From the NCBI GenBank assembly GCA_028752905.1, contig JAQNBH010000011.1:23931341-23995340 (forward strand): a stretch of DNA of 64,000 nt. Reading direction: 5' to 3'. This DNA is from Cladorhizidae sp. MBARI D1340-BT2 (lineage: Eukaryota > Porifera > Demospongiae > Poecilosclerida > Cladorhizidae). Shown here piece by piece: positions 43,251 through 56,500 of this stretch. Position numbers and translations under genes: made by a program. How positions within the stretch are numbered: position 1 is the first letter of the stretch; every line of letters begins with the position of its first letter. Below the pieces are notes generated by a model. It ran no database searches. It was not told the origin of the DNA and saw only the letters and a program-made list of their open reading frames with translations.

Positions 43251-43385
43251 AACTCTGGTGTGCATCAAGCCATGAACTCTGGCGGGTATCAAGCTATGAA
43301 CTCTGGTCTGTATCAAGCTATCAACTCGGGTGTGTAGCAAGTTATGTGGTCTTGTGTGTAGCAGTCATGAACTCTGTATCAAGCC

Positions 43386-46300
43386 ATGAAGTCTAGCGTC
43401 TCAAGCCATGAACTCTGGTGTGTTTCAAGCCATGAACTCTGGTGTACATCAAGCCATGAACTCTGGTGTGAAGCAAGCCATGAACTCTGGTGTGCATCAA
43501 GCCATGAACTCTGGTGTGAAGCAAGCCATGAAGTCTGGCGTGTATCAAGCTATGAATTCTTGTCTGTAGCAACATATGAACTCTGGTGTGTAGCAGTTAT
43601 GAACTCCGTATCAGGCAATGAAATCTCATGTGCAGCAAGCCTTGAACACTGGTGTGTTAAGCCATGTACTCTGGTGTGCACCAAGCCATGAACTCTGGTT
43701 TGCATCAAGCCATGAACTCTGGTGTGCAACAAGCCATGAACTCTGGTTTGCATCGAACCATGAACTCAGGTGTGCATTAAGCTATGAACAATGGAATGCA
43801 GCAAGCTATGAACTCTGGTGTCTATCAAGCTATGTTTGAACTCTGATGTGCATCAAGCCATGAACTCTGGTGTGTATCAAGCTATTAACTCTAGTGTGTA
43901 GCAAGGCATGAACTCTGGTGTGTACGAGTCATGAATTCTGTATCAAGCCATGAACTCTGGTGGCTCGAGCCATGAACTCTGGTATGTGTCAAGCCATGAA
44001 CTCTGGTTTGCATCAAGCCATGAACTTTGGTTTGCATCGAGCCATGAACTCTGGTGTGCATCAAGCCATGAACACTGGTGTGCATCAAGCCATGAACTCT
44101 GGTGTGCATCAAGCCATGAACTCTGGTATGCATCAAGCCATGAACTCTAGTGTGCATCAAGCCATGAACTCTAGTGTGCATCAAGCCTTTAACTGTGGTG
44201 TGTAGTAAGTCATGAACACTGGTGTGCATCAAGACATGTACTTTAGTTTGCATTGAGCAATGAACTCTGGTGTGCATCAAGCCATGAACTCTGGTTTGCA
44301 TCAAGCCATGAACTCTTGTGTGTATCAAGCCATGAACTCTGGTGTGCATCAAGCCATGAACTCTGGCTTGCATCAATCCATGAACTTTGGTATGCATCAA
44401 GCCATGAACTGTGATGGGTATCAAGCTATGAACTCTGGTGTGTAGCAAGCCATGAACATTGGTGTGTGTCAAGCCATGAACTCTGGTTTGCATCAAGTCA
44501 TGAACTCTGGTATGCAGCAAGCCATGAACTATGGTGTGTATCAAGCTATATGAACTCTGGTGTGTAGCAAAACATGAATTCTGCTGTGTATCAATCAAGC
44601 TATGAACTCCAGTCTATATCAAGCTGTATAAATTCTGTTGTGTAGCAAAACATGAACTCTTATGTGCATCAAGCCAAGAATTCTGGTGGGTATGAAGATA
44701 TTCTAGTCTGTATCAAGCTATGAACTCGTGTATGTAGCAAGTTATGAGGTCTGGTGTGTATCAAGCTATGAACTCAGGGGTGTAGAAAGACATGAACTCT
44801 GGCGTACAGCAAGCCATGAACTCCGGGGTGCATCAAGCCATGAAATCTGGTGTGTATCAAGCTATGAACTCTGATGCGCAGCAGGACATGAACTCTGGTG
44901 TGTAGCAGTCATGAACTCTGTAACTAGCCATGAACTATAGGTGTCACAAGCCATCAACTCTGGTGTACATCAAGCCATGAACTCTGGTGTGCATCAAGCC
45001 ATAAACTTTGGTGTGCATAGAGCCATGAACTATGGTGTGCATGAAGCCATGAACTCTGGTGTACATCAAGCCATGAACTCTGGTTTGCATCAAGCCATGA
45101 ACTCTGGTGTGCATCAAGCCATGAACTCTGGTGTGCATCAAGAGATGAATTCTGGTGTGTTGCCTTCATGAAGTCTATAACTAGCCATGAACTATAAATG
45201 TCTCAAGCCATGGACTCTGGTGTACATCAAGCCATGAACTCTGGTGAGCATCAAGCCATGAACTTTGGTGTGCATCGAGCTAAGAACGATGATGTGCATG
45301 AAGCCATGAACTCTGGTGTAGTTCAAGCCATGAACTCTGGTGTACATCAAGCCATGAACTCTGGTTTGCATCAAGCCATGAACTCTGGTGTGCATCAAGC
45401 CATAAATTTTGGTGTGCATCAAGCTATGAACACTGTTGTGTAGCAAGACATGAACTCTGGTGTGTAGCAGTCATGAACTCTCTATCAAGCCATGAAGTCA
45501 GGCATCTAAAGCCATGAACTCTGGTGTGTTTCAAGCCATGAACTCTGGTTTGCTTCAAGCCATGAACACTGGTGTGTATCAAGCTATTAACTCTGGTGAG
45601 CATCAAGTCATGAACTCTGGTGTGCAACAAGCCATGAACTCTGGTGTGCATCAAGCCATGAACTCTGGTATGCAGTAAGGCATGAACTCTGGCGTGCCTC
45701 AAGCCAGTAACTCTGGTGTGTATCAAGCTAGGAATTCTGGTCTGTAGCAAGACATGTACTCTGGTGTGTAGCAGTCATGAACTCTGTATCAAGCCATGAA
45801 CTCTGGTGTGTAGCAACCCTTGAACACTGGTATGTTAAGCCTTGAACTCTGGTGTGCAACAAGTCATGATCTCTGGTGTGCATCAAACCATGAACTCAGG
45901 TGTGCATCAAGATATGAACACTGGCATGCAGCAAGCTATGAACTCTGATGTGTATCAAGATATGTATGAACTATGATGTGTAGCAAGAAATGAACTCTGG
46001 TGTATATCAGTCATTAACTCTGTATCAAGCCATGAACACTGGTGTCTTAAGCCATGAACTCTGGAGTGTGTCAAGCCATGAACTCTGGTGTGCATCAAGC
46101 CATGAACTCTGGTGTGCATCAAGCCATGAACTCTGGTCTGTATCAAGCTATATGAACTCTGGTGTGTAGCAAAACATGAATTCTAGTGTGTATCAAGCTA
46201 TGAACTCCAGTCTCTATCAAGCTATATGAATTCTGGTGTGTAGCAAGACATGAACTCTGGTGTGCATCAAGCCATGAACTCTGGCGGGTATCAAGCTATG

Positions 46301-49300
46301 AACTCTGGTCTGTATCAAGCTATCAACTCGGGTGTGTAGCAAGTTATGAGGTCTTGTGTGTAGCAGTCATGAACTCTGTATCAAGCCATGAAGTCTAGCG
46401 TCTCAAGCCATGAACTCTGGTGTGTTTCAAGCCATGAACTCTGGTGTGCATCAAGCCATGAACTCTGGTGTGTATCAAGCTATTAACTCTGGTGTGCATC
46501 AACCTATGAACTCTGGTGTGCATCAAGCCATGAACACTGGTGTGAAGCAAGCCATGAACTCTGGCGTGTATCAAGCTATGAATTCTTGTCTGTAGCAACA
46601 CATGAACTCTGGTGTGTAGCAGTTATGAACTCCGTATCAGGCAATGAAATCTAGTGTGCAGCAAGCCTTGAACACTGGTGTGTTAAGCCATGTACTCTGG
46701 TGTGTACCAAGCCATGAACTCTGGTTTGCATCAAGCCATGAACTCTTGTGTGTATCAAGCCATGAACTCTGGTGTGCATCAAGCCATGAACCCTGACTTG
46801 CATCAATTCATGAACTTTCGTATGCATCAAGCCATGAACTGTGATGGGTATCAAGTTATGAACTCTGGTATGTAGCAAGCCATGAACATTGGTGTGTATC
46901 AAGCCATGAACTCTGGTTTGCATCAAGTCTCATGAACTCTGATATGCAGCAAGCCATGAACTATGGTGTGTATCAAGCTATATGAACTCTGGTGTGTAGC
47001 AAAACATGAATTCTGCTGTGTATCAATCAAGCTATGAACTCCAGTCTATATCTAGCTGTATAAATTCTTTTGTGTAGCAAAACATGAACTCTTATGTGCA
47101 TCAAGCCAAGAACTCTGGCGGGTATGAAGATATTCTAGTCTGTATCAAGCTATGAACTCGTGTGTGTATCAAGTTATGAGGTCTGGTGTGTATCAAGCTA
47201 TGAACTCTGGGGTGTAGAAAGACATGAACTCTGGCGCACAGCAAGCCATGAACTCCGGGGTGCATCAAGCCATGAAATCTGATGTGTATCAAGCTATGAA
47301 CTCTGATGTGCAGCAAGACATTAACTCTGGTGTGCATCAAGCCATGAACTTTGGTGTTCATCTAGCTATGAACACTGATGGGTAACAAACTATGAACTCT
47401 GGTGTGTAGCAAGCCTTGAACTCTGTAACTAGCCATGAACTATAGGTGTCTCAAGCCATCAACTCTGGTGTACATCAAGCCATGAACTCTGCATCAAGCC
47501 ATGAACTTTGGTGTGCATAGAGCCATGAACTATGGTGTGCGTGAAGCCATGAACTCTGGTGTACATCAAGCCATGAACTCTGGTGTGCATCAAGCCATGA
47601 ACTCTGGTGTGCATCAAGCCATGAACTCTGGTGTGCATCAAGCCATGAACTTTGGTTTGCATCAAGCCATGAACACTGATGGTGTGTCAAGCCATGAACT
47701 CTGGTGTGCATCAAGCCATGAACTATGGTGTGCATCAACCAATGAACTCTGGTGTGCATCACCAATGAACTCTGGTTTGCATCAAGCCGTGAACTTTGGT
47801 GTGCATCAAGCCATGAACTCTGGTGGGTATCAAGCCAAGAACTCTGGTGTGTAGCAAGCCATGAACACTAAAGTGCAGCAAGCCATGAATTCTGGCATGA
47901 ATCAAGCCATAAACTCTGGTGTGTATCAAGCTATGAACTCTGGTGGTTAGAAGACATGAACTCTGGTGTGTAGCAGTCATGAACTCTGTATCAAGTCATG
48001 ATCTCTGGTGTATCAAGCCATGAACTCTGGTGTGTGTCAAGCCATGAACTCTGGTGTGCATCAAGCCATGAACTCTGGTGTGCATCACCAATGAACTCTG
48101 GTTTGCATCAAGCTGTGAACTTTGGTGTGCATCAAGTCATGAACTCTGGTGGGTATCAAGCCAAGAACTCTGGTGTGTAGCAAGCCATGAACTCTGATGT
48201 GCATAATGCCATGACCTCTGGTGTGTAGCAAGCCATAAACTGTGTGCATCAAGCAATTAACTCTGGTGTGTATCAAGCTATGAATTCTGGTGTGTAGCAA
48301 GACATGAACTCTGGTGTGTAGCAGTCATGAACTCTGTATCAAGCCATGAACTCTGGAGTGCAGCAAACCATGAATGCTGGTGTGTTAAGCCATGTACTCT
48401 GGTGTGTACCAAGCCATGAACTCTGGTATGCATCAAGCCATGAACTCTGGTGTGTATCAAGCGATGAATTCTGGTGTGTAGCAAGACATGAACTCTGGTG
48501 TGTAGCAGTCATGAACTCTGTATCAAGCCATGAACTCTGGTGTGCAGCAAACCATGAAATTTAGTCTGCATCAAGCAATGAACTCTGGTGTGCATCAAGC
48601 CATGAACTCTGGTGTGCATCAAGCCATGAAATTTAGTTTGCATGAAGCAATGAACTCTGGTGTGCATCAAGCCATGAACTCTGGTTTGCATCAAGCCATG
48701 AACTCTTGTGTGCATCAAGCCATGAATTCTGGTGTGCATCAAGCCATTAACTCAGGTGCATCAAGCCATCAACTTTGATGTGCAACAAGCCAAGAACTCT
48801 GGTGTGTATCAGGCTATGAACTTGGTGTGTAGCAAGACATGCACTCTGGTGTATATCAGTCATGAACTCTGTATCAAGCCATGAACTCTGATGTCTTAAG
48901 CCATGAACTCTGGAGTGTATCAAGCCATAAACTCTTGTGTGCATCAAGCTATGAACTCTGGTCTGTATCAAGCTATATGAACTCTGGTGTGTAGCAAAAC
49001 ATAAATTCTGGTATGTATCAAGCTATAAACTCCATTGTCTAACAAGCTATATGAATTCTGGTGTGTAGCAAGACATGAACTCTGGTGTGCATCAAGCCAT
49101 GAACTCTGGCGGGAATCAAGCTATGAATTCTGGTCTGTATCAAGCTATGAACTCGGGTGTGTAGCAAGTTATGAGGTCTCGTGTGTAGCAGTCTGAACTC
49201 TGTATTAAGCCATGAACTCTGGTGTCTCAAGCCATGAACTCTTGTGTGTAGCAAGCCATAAACTCTGGTGTGCATCAAGCCATTAACTTTGGTGTGCATC

Positions 49301-49590
49301 AAGCCATGAACTCTGGTCGGTATGAAGCTATTAACTCTGTTGTGTAGCAAACCATGAACACAGGCATGCAGCAAGCCATTAACTCTGGCATGCACAAGCC
49401 ATGAACTCTGGTGTGTATCAAGCTATTAACTCTGGGGTGTAGCAAGACATGAAATTTGGCGTACAGCAAGCCATGAGCTCCGGGGTGCATCAAGTTATGA
49501 AATCTGGTGTGTATCAAGCTATGAACTCTGGTGTGCAGCAAGAGATGAATTCTGGTGTGTTGCCTTCATGAAGTCTATAACTAGCCATGA
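43386..49590 (+). repeat. Satellite domain G, distant copy of domain E
   Basis: Segments here match domain E at +9,946 bp (33,440 and 43,386; 33,672 and 43,618; 33,945 and 43,891), so a related block lies on both sides of domain F. From about 46.6 kb the pattern becomes a patchwork with several shortened units: ctctgcatcaagcc near 47,490, cttggtgtgtagc near 48,822, and gcagtctgaactctg near 49,188. Stretches near 48.0-49.4 kb resemble domain B. Confidence 0.6.
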
Positions 49591-49919
49591 ACTATAAATG
49601 TCTCAAGCCATGAACTCTGGTGTACATCAAGCCATGAACTCTGGTGTGCAGCAAGCCATGAACTTTGGTGTGCATTGAGCTAAGAACGATGATGTGCATG
49701 AAGCCATGAACTCTGGTGTAGTTCAAGCCATGAACTCTGGTGTGCATCAAGCCATGAACTCTGGTTTGCATCAAGCGTTGAACTCTGGTGTGCATCAAGC
49801 TATAAATTTTGGTGTGCATCAAGCTATGAACTTTGGTGGGTAGCAAGTCTTGAACTCTGGAATGGAGCTAGCCATGAACTCTGGCATGTATCAAGCCATG
49901 AACTCTGGTGTGTATCAAG

Positions 49920-52900
49920 CTATGAACACTGTTGTGTTGCAAGACATGAACTCTGCTGTGTAGCAGTCATTAACTCTCTATCCAGCCATGAAGTCAGGCG
50001 TCTCAAGCCATGAACTCTGGTTTGTTTCAAGCCATAAACTCTGGTGTGCTTCAAGCCATGAACACTGGTGTGTATCAACCTATTAATTCTGGTGAGCATC
50101 AAGTCATGAACTCTGGTGTGCAACAAGCCATGAACTCTGGTGTGCATCAAGCCATGAACTCTGGTATGTAATAAGGCATGAACTCTGGCGTGCATCAAGC
50201 CAGTAACTCTGGTGTGTATCAAGCTAAGAAATCTGGTCTGTAGCAAGACATGAACTCTGGTGTGTAGCAGTCATGAACTCTGTATCAAGCCATGAACTCT
50301 GGTGTGTAGCAACCCTTGAACACTGGTATGTTAAGCCTTGAACTCTGGTGTGTAACCAGTCATGATCTCTGGTGTGCATCAAACCATGAACTCAGGTGTG
50401 CATCAAGCTATGAACACTGGCATGCAGCAAGCTATGAACTCTGATGTGTATCAAGCTATGTATGAACTATGATGTGTAGCAAGACATGAACTCTGGTGTA
50501 TATGAGTCATTAACTCTGTATCAAGACATGAACACTGGTGTCTTAAGCCATGAACTCTGGAGTGTGTCAAGCCATGAACTCTGGTGTGCATCAAGCCATG
50601 AACTCTGGTGTGCATCAAGCCATGAACTCTGGTCTGTATCAAGCTATATGAACTCTGGTGTGTAGCAAAACATGAATTCTAGTGTGTATCAAGCTATGAA
50701 CTCCAGTCTCTATCAAGCTATATGAATTCTGGTGTGTAGCAAGACATGAACTCTGGTGTGCATCAAGCCATGAACTCTGGAGGGTATCAAGCTATGAACT
50801 CTGGTCTGTATCAAGCTATCAACTCGGGTGTGTAGCAAGTTATGAGGTCTTGTGTGTAGCAGTCATGAACTCTGTATCAAGCCATGAAGTCTGGCATCTC
50901 AAGCCATGAACTCTGGTGTGTTTCAAGCTATGAACTCTGGTGTGCATCAAGCCATGAACTCTGGTGTGTTTCAAGCTATTAACTCTGGTGTGCATCAACC
51001 TATGAACTCTGGTGTGCATCAAGCCATGAACTCTGGTGTGCATCAAGCCATGAACTCTGGTGTGAAGGAAGCCATGAACTCTGGCGTATATCAAGCTATG
51101 AATTCTTGTCTGTAGCAACACATGAACTCTGGTGTGTAGCAGTTATGAACTCCGTATCAGGCAATGAAATATCATGTGCAGCAAGACTTGAACACTGGTG
51201 TGTTAAGCCATGTACTCTGGTGTGTACCAAGCCATAAACTCTGGTTTGCATTAAGCCATGAACTCTGGTGTGCAACAAGCCATGAACTCTGGTTTGCATC
51301 AAACCATGAACTCAGGTGTGCATTAATCTATGAACAATGGAATGCAGCAAGCTATAAACTCTGGTGTCTATCAAGCTATGTATGAACTCTGGTGTGTATC
51401 AAGCTATTAACTCTAGTGTGTAGCAAGGCATGAACTCTGGTGTGTACGAGTCATGAATTCTGTATCAAGCCATGAACTCTGGTGGCTCGAGCCATGAACT
51501 CTGGTATGTGTCAAGCCATGAACTCTGGTGTGCATCAAGCCATGAACTTTGGTTTGCATCGAGCCATGAACTCTGGTGTGCATCAAGCCATGAACACTGG
51601 TGTGCATCAAGCCATGAACCCTGGTGTGCATCAAGCCATGAACTCTGGTATGCATCAAGCCATGTACTCTAGTGTGCATCAAGCCATGAACTCTGGTGTG
51701 CATCAACCCATGAACTCTGGTGTGCATCAAGCCATGAACTCTGGTGTGTATCAAGCTATGAACACTGTTGTGTTGCAAGACATGAACTCTGCTGTGTAGC
51801 AGTCATTAACTCTCTATCCAGCCATGAAGTCAGGCGTCTCAAGCCATGAACTCTGGTGTGTTTCAAGCCATAAACTCTGGTGTGCTTCAAGCCATGAACA
51901 CTGGTGTGTATCAACCTATTAATTCTGGTGAGCATCAAGTCATGAACTCTGGTGTGCAACAAGCCATGAACTCTGGTGTGCATCAAGCCATGAACTCTGG
52001 TATGTAATAAGGCATGAACTCTGGCGTGCATCAAGCCAGTAACTCTGGTGTGTATCAAGCTAAGAAATCTGGTCTGTAGCAAGACATGAACTCTGGTGTG
52101 TAGCAGTCATGAACTCTGTATCAAGCCATGAACTCTGGTGTGTAGCAACCCTTGAACACTGGTATGTTAAGCCTTGAACTCTGGTGTGTAACCAGTCATG
52201 ATCTCTGGTGTGCATCAAACCATGAACTCAGGTGTGCATCAAGCTATGAACACTGGCATGCAGCAAGCTATGAACTCTGATGTGTATCAAGCTATGTATG
52301 AACTATGATGTGTAGCAAGACATGAACTCTGGTGTATATGAGTCATTAACTCTGTATCAAGCCATGAACACTGGTGTCTTAAGCCATGAACTCTGGAGTG
52401 TGTCAAGCCATGAACTCTGGTGTGCATCAAGCCATGAACTCTGGTGTGCATCAAGCCATGAACTCTGGTCTGTATCAAGCTATATGAACTCTGGTGTGTA
52501 GCAAAACATGAATTCTAGTGTGTATCAAGCTATGAACTCCAGTCTCTATCAAGCTATATGAATTCTGGTGTGTAGCAAGACATGAACTCTGGTGTGCATC
52601 AAGCCATGAACTCTGGAGGGTATCAAGCTATGAACTCTGGTCTGTATCAAGCTATCAACTCGGGTGTGTAGCAAGTTATGAGGTCTTGTGTGTAGCAGTC
52701 ATGAACTCTGTATCAAGCCATGAAGTCTGGCATCTCAAGCCATGAACTCTGGTGTGTTTCAAGCTATGAACTCTGGTGTGCATCAAGCCATGAACTCTGG
52801 TGTGTTTCAAGCTACTAACTCTGGTGTGCATCAACCTATGAACTCTGGTGTGCATCAAGCCATGAACTCTGGTGTGCATCAAGCCATGAACTCTGGTGTG

Positions 52901-53590
52901 AAGGAAGCCATGAACTCTGGCGTATATCAAGCTATGAATTCTTGTCTGTAGCAACACATGAACTCTGGTGTGTAGCAGTTATGAACTCCGTATCAGGCAA
53001 TGAAATATCATGTGCAGCAAGACTTGAACACTGGTGTGTTAAGCCATATACTCTGGTGTGTACCAAGCCATAAACTCTGGTTTGCATTAAGCCATGAACT
53101 CTGGTGTGCAACAAGCCATGAACTCTGGTTTGCATCAAACCATGAACTCAGGTGTGCATTAATCTATGAACAATGGAATGCAGCAAGCTATAAACTCTGG
53201 TGTCTATCAAGCTATGTATGAACTCTGGTGTGTATCAAGCTATTAACTCTAGTGTGTAGCAAGGCATGAACTCTGGTGTGTACGAGTCATGAATTCTGTA
53301 TCAAGCCATGAACTCTGGTGGCTCGAGCCATGAACTCTGGTATGTGTCAAGCCATGAACTCTGGTGTGCATCAAGCCATGAACTTTGGTTTGCATCGAGC
53401 CATGAACTCTGGTGTGCATCAAGCCATGAACACTGGTGTGCATCAAGCCATGAACCCTGGTGTGCATCAAGCCATGAACTCTGGTATGCATCAAGCCATG
53501 TACTCTAGTGTGCATCAAGCCATGAACTCTGGTGTGCATCAACCCATGAACTCTGGTGTGCATCAAGCCATGAACTCTAGTGTGCATCAA
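49920..53590 (+). repeat. HOR domain H: 1,836 bp tandem duplication
   Basis: Two adjacent copies are offset by exactly 1,836 bp along their length (49,920 and 51,756; 50,451 and 52,287; 50,840 and 52,676; 51,096 and 52,932; 51,413 and 53,249). The copies share private changes such as gtgtgtaaccagtcatg and tatgtaataaggc. They differ only at isolated bases (for example caagacatgaac near 50,523 against caagccatgaac near 52,359). This is one of the most recent-looking duplications in the array. The length is not a multiple of 24. Confidence 0.85.
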
Positions 53591-53599
53591 GCCTTGAAC

Positions 53600-56500
53600 T
53601 GTGGTGTGTAGTAAGCCATGAACACTGGTGTGCATCAAGACATGTACTTTAGTTTTCATTGAGCAATGAACTATGGTGTGCATCAAGCCATGAACTCTGG
53701 TTTGCATCAAGCCATGAACTCTTGTGTGTATCAAGCCATGAACTCTGGTGTGCATCAAGCCATGAACTCTGGCTTGCATCAATCCATGAACTTTGGTATG
53801 CATCAAGCCATGAACTGTGATGGGTATCAAGCTATGAACTCTGGTGTGTAGCAAGCCATGAACATTGGTGTGTGTCAAGCCATGAACTCTGGTTTGCATC
53901 AAGTCATGAACTCTGGTATGCAGCAAGCCATGAACTATGGTGTGTATCAAGCTATATGAACTCTGGTGTGTAGCAAAACATGAATTCTGCTGTGTATCAA
54001 TCAAGCTATGAACTCCAGTCTATATCAAGCTGTATAAATTCTGTTGTGTAGCAAAACATGAACTCTTATGTGCATCAAGCCAAGAACTCTGGCGGGTATG
54101 AAGATATTCTAGTCTGTATCAAGCTATGAACTCGTGTGTGTATCAAGTTATGAGGTCTGGTATGTATCAAGCTATGAACTCTGTGGTGTAGAAAGACATG
54201 AACTCTGGCGTAGAGCAAGCCATGAACTCCGGGGTGCATCATGCCATGAAATCTGGTGTGTATCAAGCTATGAACTCTGATGTGCAGCAAGACATGAACT
54301 CTGGTGTGTAGCAGTCATGAACTCTGTAACTAGCCATGAACTATAGGTGTCTCAAGCCATCAACTCTGGTGTACATCAAGCCATGAACTCTGGTGTGCAT
54401 CAAGCCATGAACTTTGGTGTGCATAGAGCCATGAACTATGGTGTGCATGAAGCCATGAACTCTGGTGTGTACATCAAGCCATGAACTCTAGTGTGCATCA
54501 AGCCATGAACTCTGGTGTGCATCAAGCCATGAACTCTGGTGTGCATCAAGAGATGAATTCTGGTGTGTTGCCTTCATGAAGTCTATAACTAGCCATGAAC
54601 TATAAATGTTTCAAGCCATGAACTCTGGTGTACATCAAGCCATGAACTCTGGTGTGCATCAAGCCATGAACTTTGTTGTGCATCGAGCTAAGAACAATGA
54701 TGTGCATGAAGCCATGAACTCTGGTGTAGTTCAAGCCATGAACTCTGGTGTGCATCAAGCCATGAACTCTGGTTTGCATCAAGCCATGAACTCTGGTGTG
54801 CATAAAGCCATAAATTTTGGTGTGCATCAAGCTATGAACACTGTTGTGTAGCAAGACATGAACTCTGGTGTGTAGCAGTCATGAACTCTCTATCAAGCCA
54901 TGAAGTCAGGCGTCTAAAGCCATGAACTCTGGTGTGTTTCAAGCCATGAACTCTGGTGTGCTTCAAGCCATGAACACTGGTGTGTATCAAGCTATTAACT
55001 CTGGTGAGCATCAAGTCATGAACTCTGGTGTGCAACAAGCCATGAACTCTGGTGTGCATCAAGCCATGAACTCTGGTATGTAGTAAGGCATGAACTCTGG
55101 CGTGCATCAAGCCAGTAACTCTGGTGTGTATCAAGCTAAGAATTCTGGTCTGTAGCAAGACATGAACTCTGGTGTGTAGCAGTCATGAACTCTGTATCAA
55201 GCCATGAACTCTGGTGTGCAGCAAACCATGAATGCTGGTGTGTAAAGCCATGTACTCTGGTATCTACCAAGCCATGAACTCAGGTGTGCATCAAGCTATG
55301 AACACTGGCATGCAGCAAGCTATGAACTCTGATGTGTATCAAGCTATGTATGAACTATGATGTGTAGCAAGACATGAACTCTGGTGTATATCAGTCATTA
55401 ACTCTGTATCAAGCCATGAACACTGGTATCTTAAGCCATGAACTCTGGAGTGTGTCAAGCCATGAACTCTGTTGTGCATCAAGCCATGAACTCTGGTGTG
55501 CATCAAGCCATGAACTCTGGTCTTCTGTATCAAGCTATATGAACTCTGGTGTGTAGCAAAACATGAATTCTAGTGTGTATCAAGCTATGAACTCCAGTCT
55601 CTATCAAGCTATATGAATTCTGGTGTGTAGCAAGACATAAACTCTGGTGTGCATCAAGCCATGAACTCTTGCGGGTATCAAGCTATGAACTCTGGTCTGT
55701 ATCAAGCTATCAACTCGGGTGTGTAGCAAGTTATGACATCTTGTGTGTAGCAGTCATGAACTCTGTATCAAGCCATGAAGTCTGGCATCTCAAGCCATGA
55801 ACTCTGGTGTGTTTCAAGCCATGAACTCTGGTGTGCATCAAGCCATGAACTCTGGTGTGTATCAAGCTATTAACTCTGGTTTGCATCAACCTATGAACTC
55901 TGGTGTGCATCAAGCCATGAACTTTGGTTTGCATCGAGCCATGAACTCTGGTGTGCATCAAGCCATGAACTCTGGTGTGCATCAAGCCATGAACTATGGT
56001 GTGTATCAAGCTATATGAACTCTGGTATGTAGCAAAACATGAATTCTGCTGTGTATCAATCAAGCTATGAACTCCAGTCTGTATCAAGCTGTATAAATTC
56101 TGTTGTGTAGCAAAACATGAACTCTTATGTGCATCAAGCCAAGAACTCTGGTGGGTATGAAGATATTCTAGTCTGTATCAAGCTATGAACTCGTGTGTGT
56201 ATCAAGTTATGAGGTCTGGTGTGTATCAAGCTATGAACTCTGGGGTGTAGAAAGACATGAACTCTGGCGCACAGCAAGCCATGAACTCCGGGGTGCATCA
56301 AGCCATCAAATCTGGTGTGTATCAAGCTATGAACTCTGATGGGTAACAAACTATGAACTCTGGTGTGTAGCAAGCCTTGAACTCTGTAACTAGCCATGAA
56401 CTATAGGTGTCTCAAGCCATCAACTCTGGTGTACATCAAGCCATGACCTCTGCATCAAGCCATGAACTTTGGTGTGCATAGAGCCATGAACGATGGTGTG

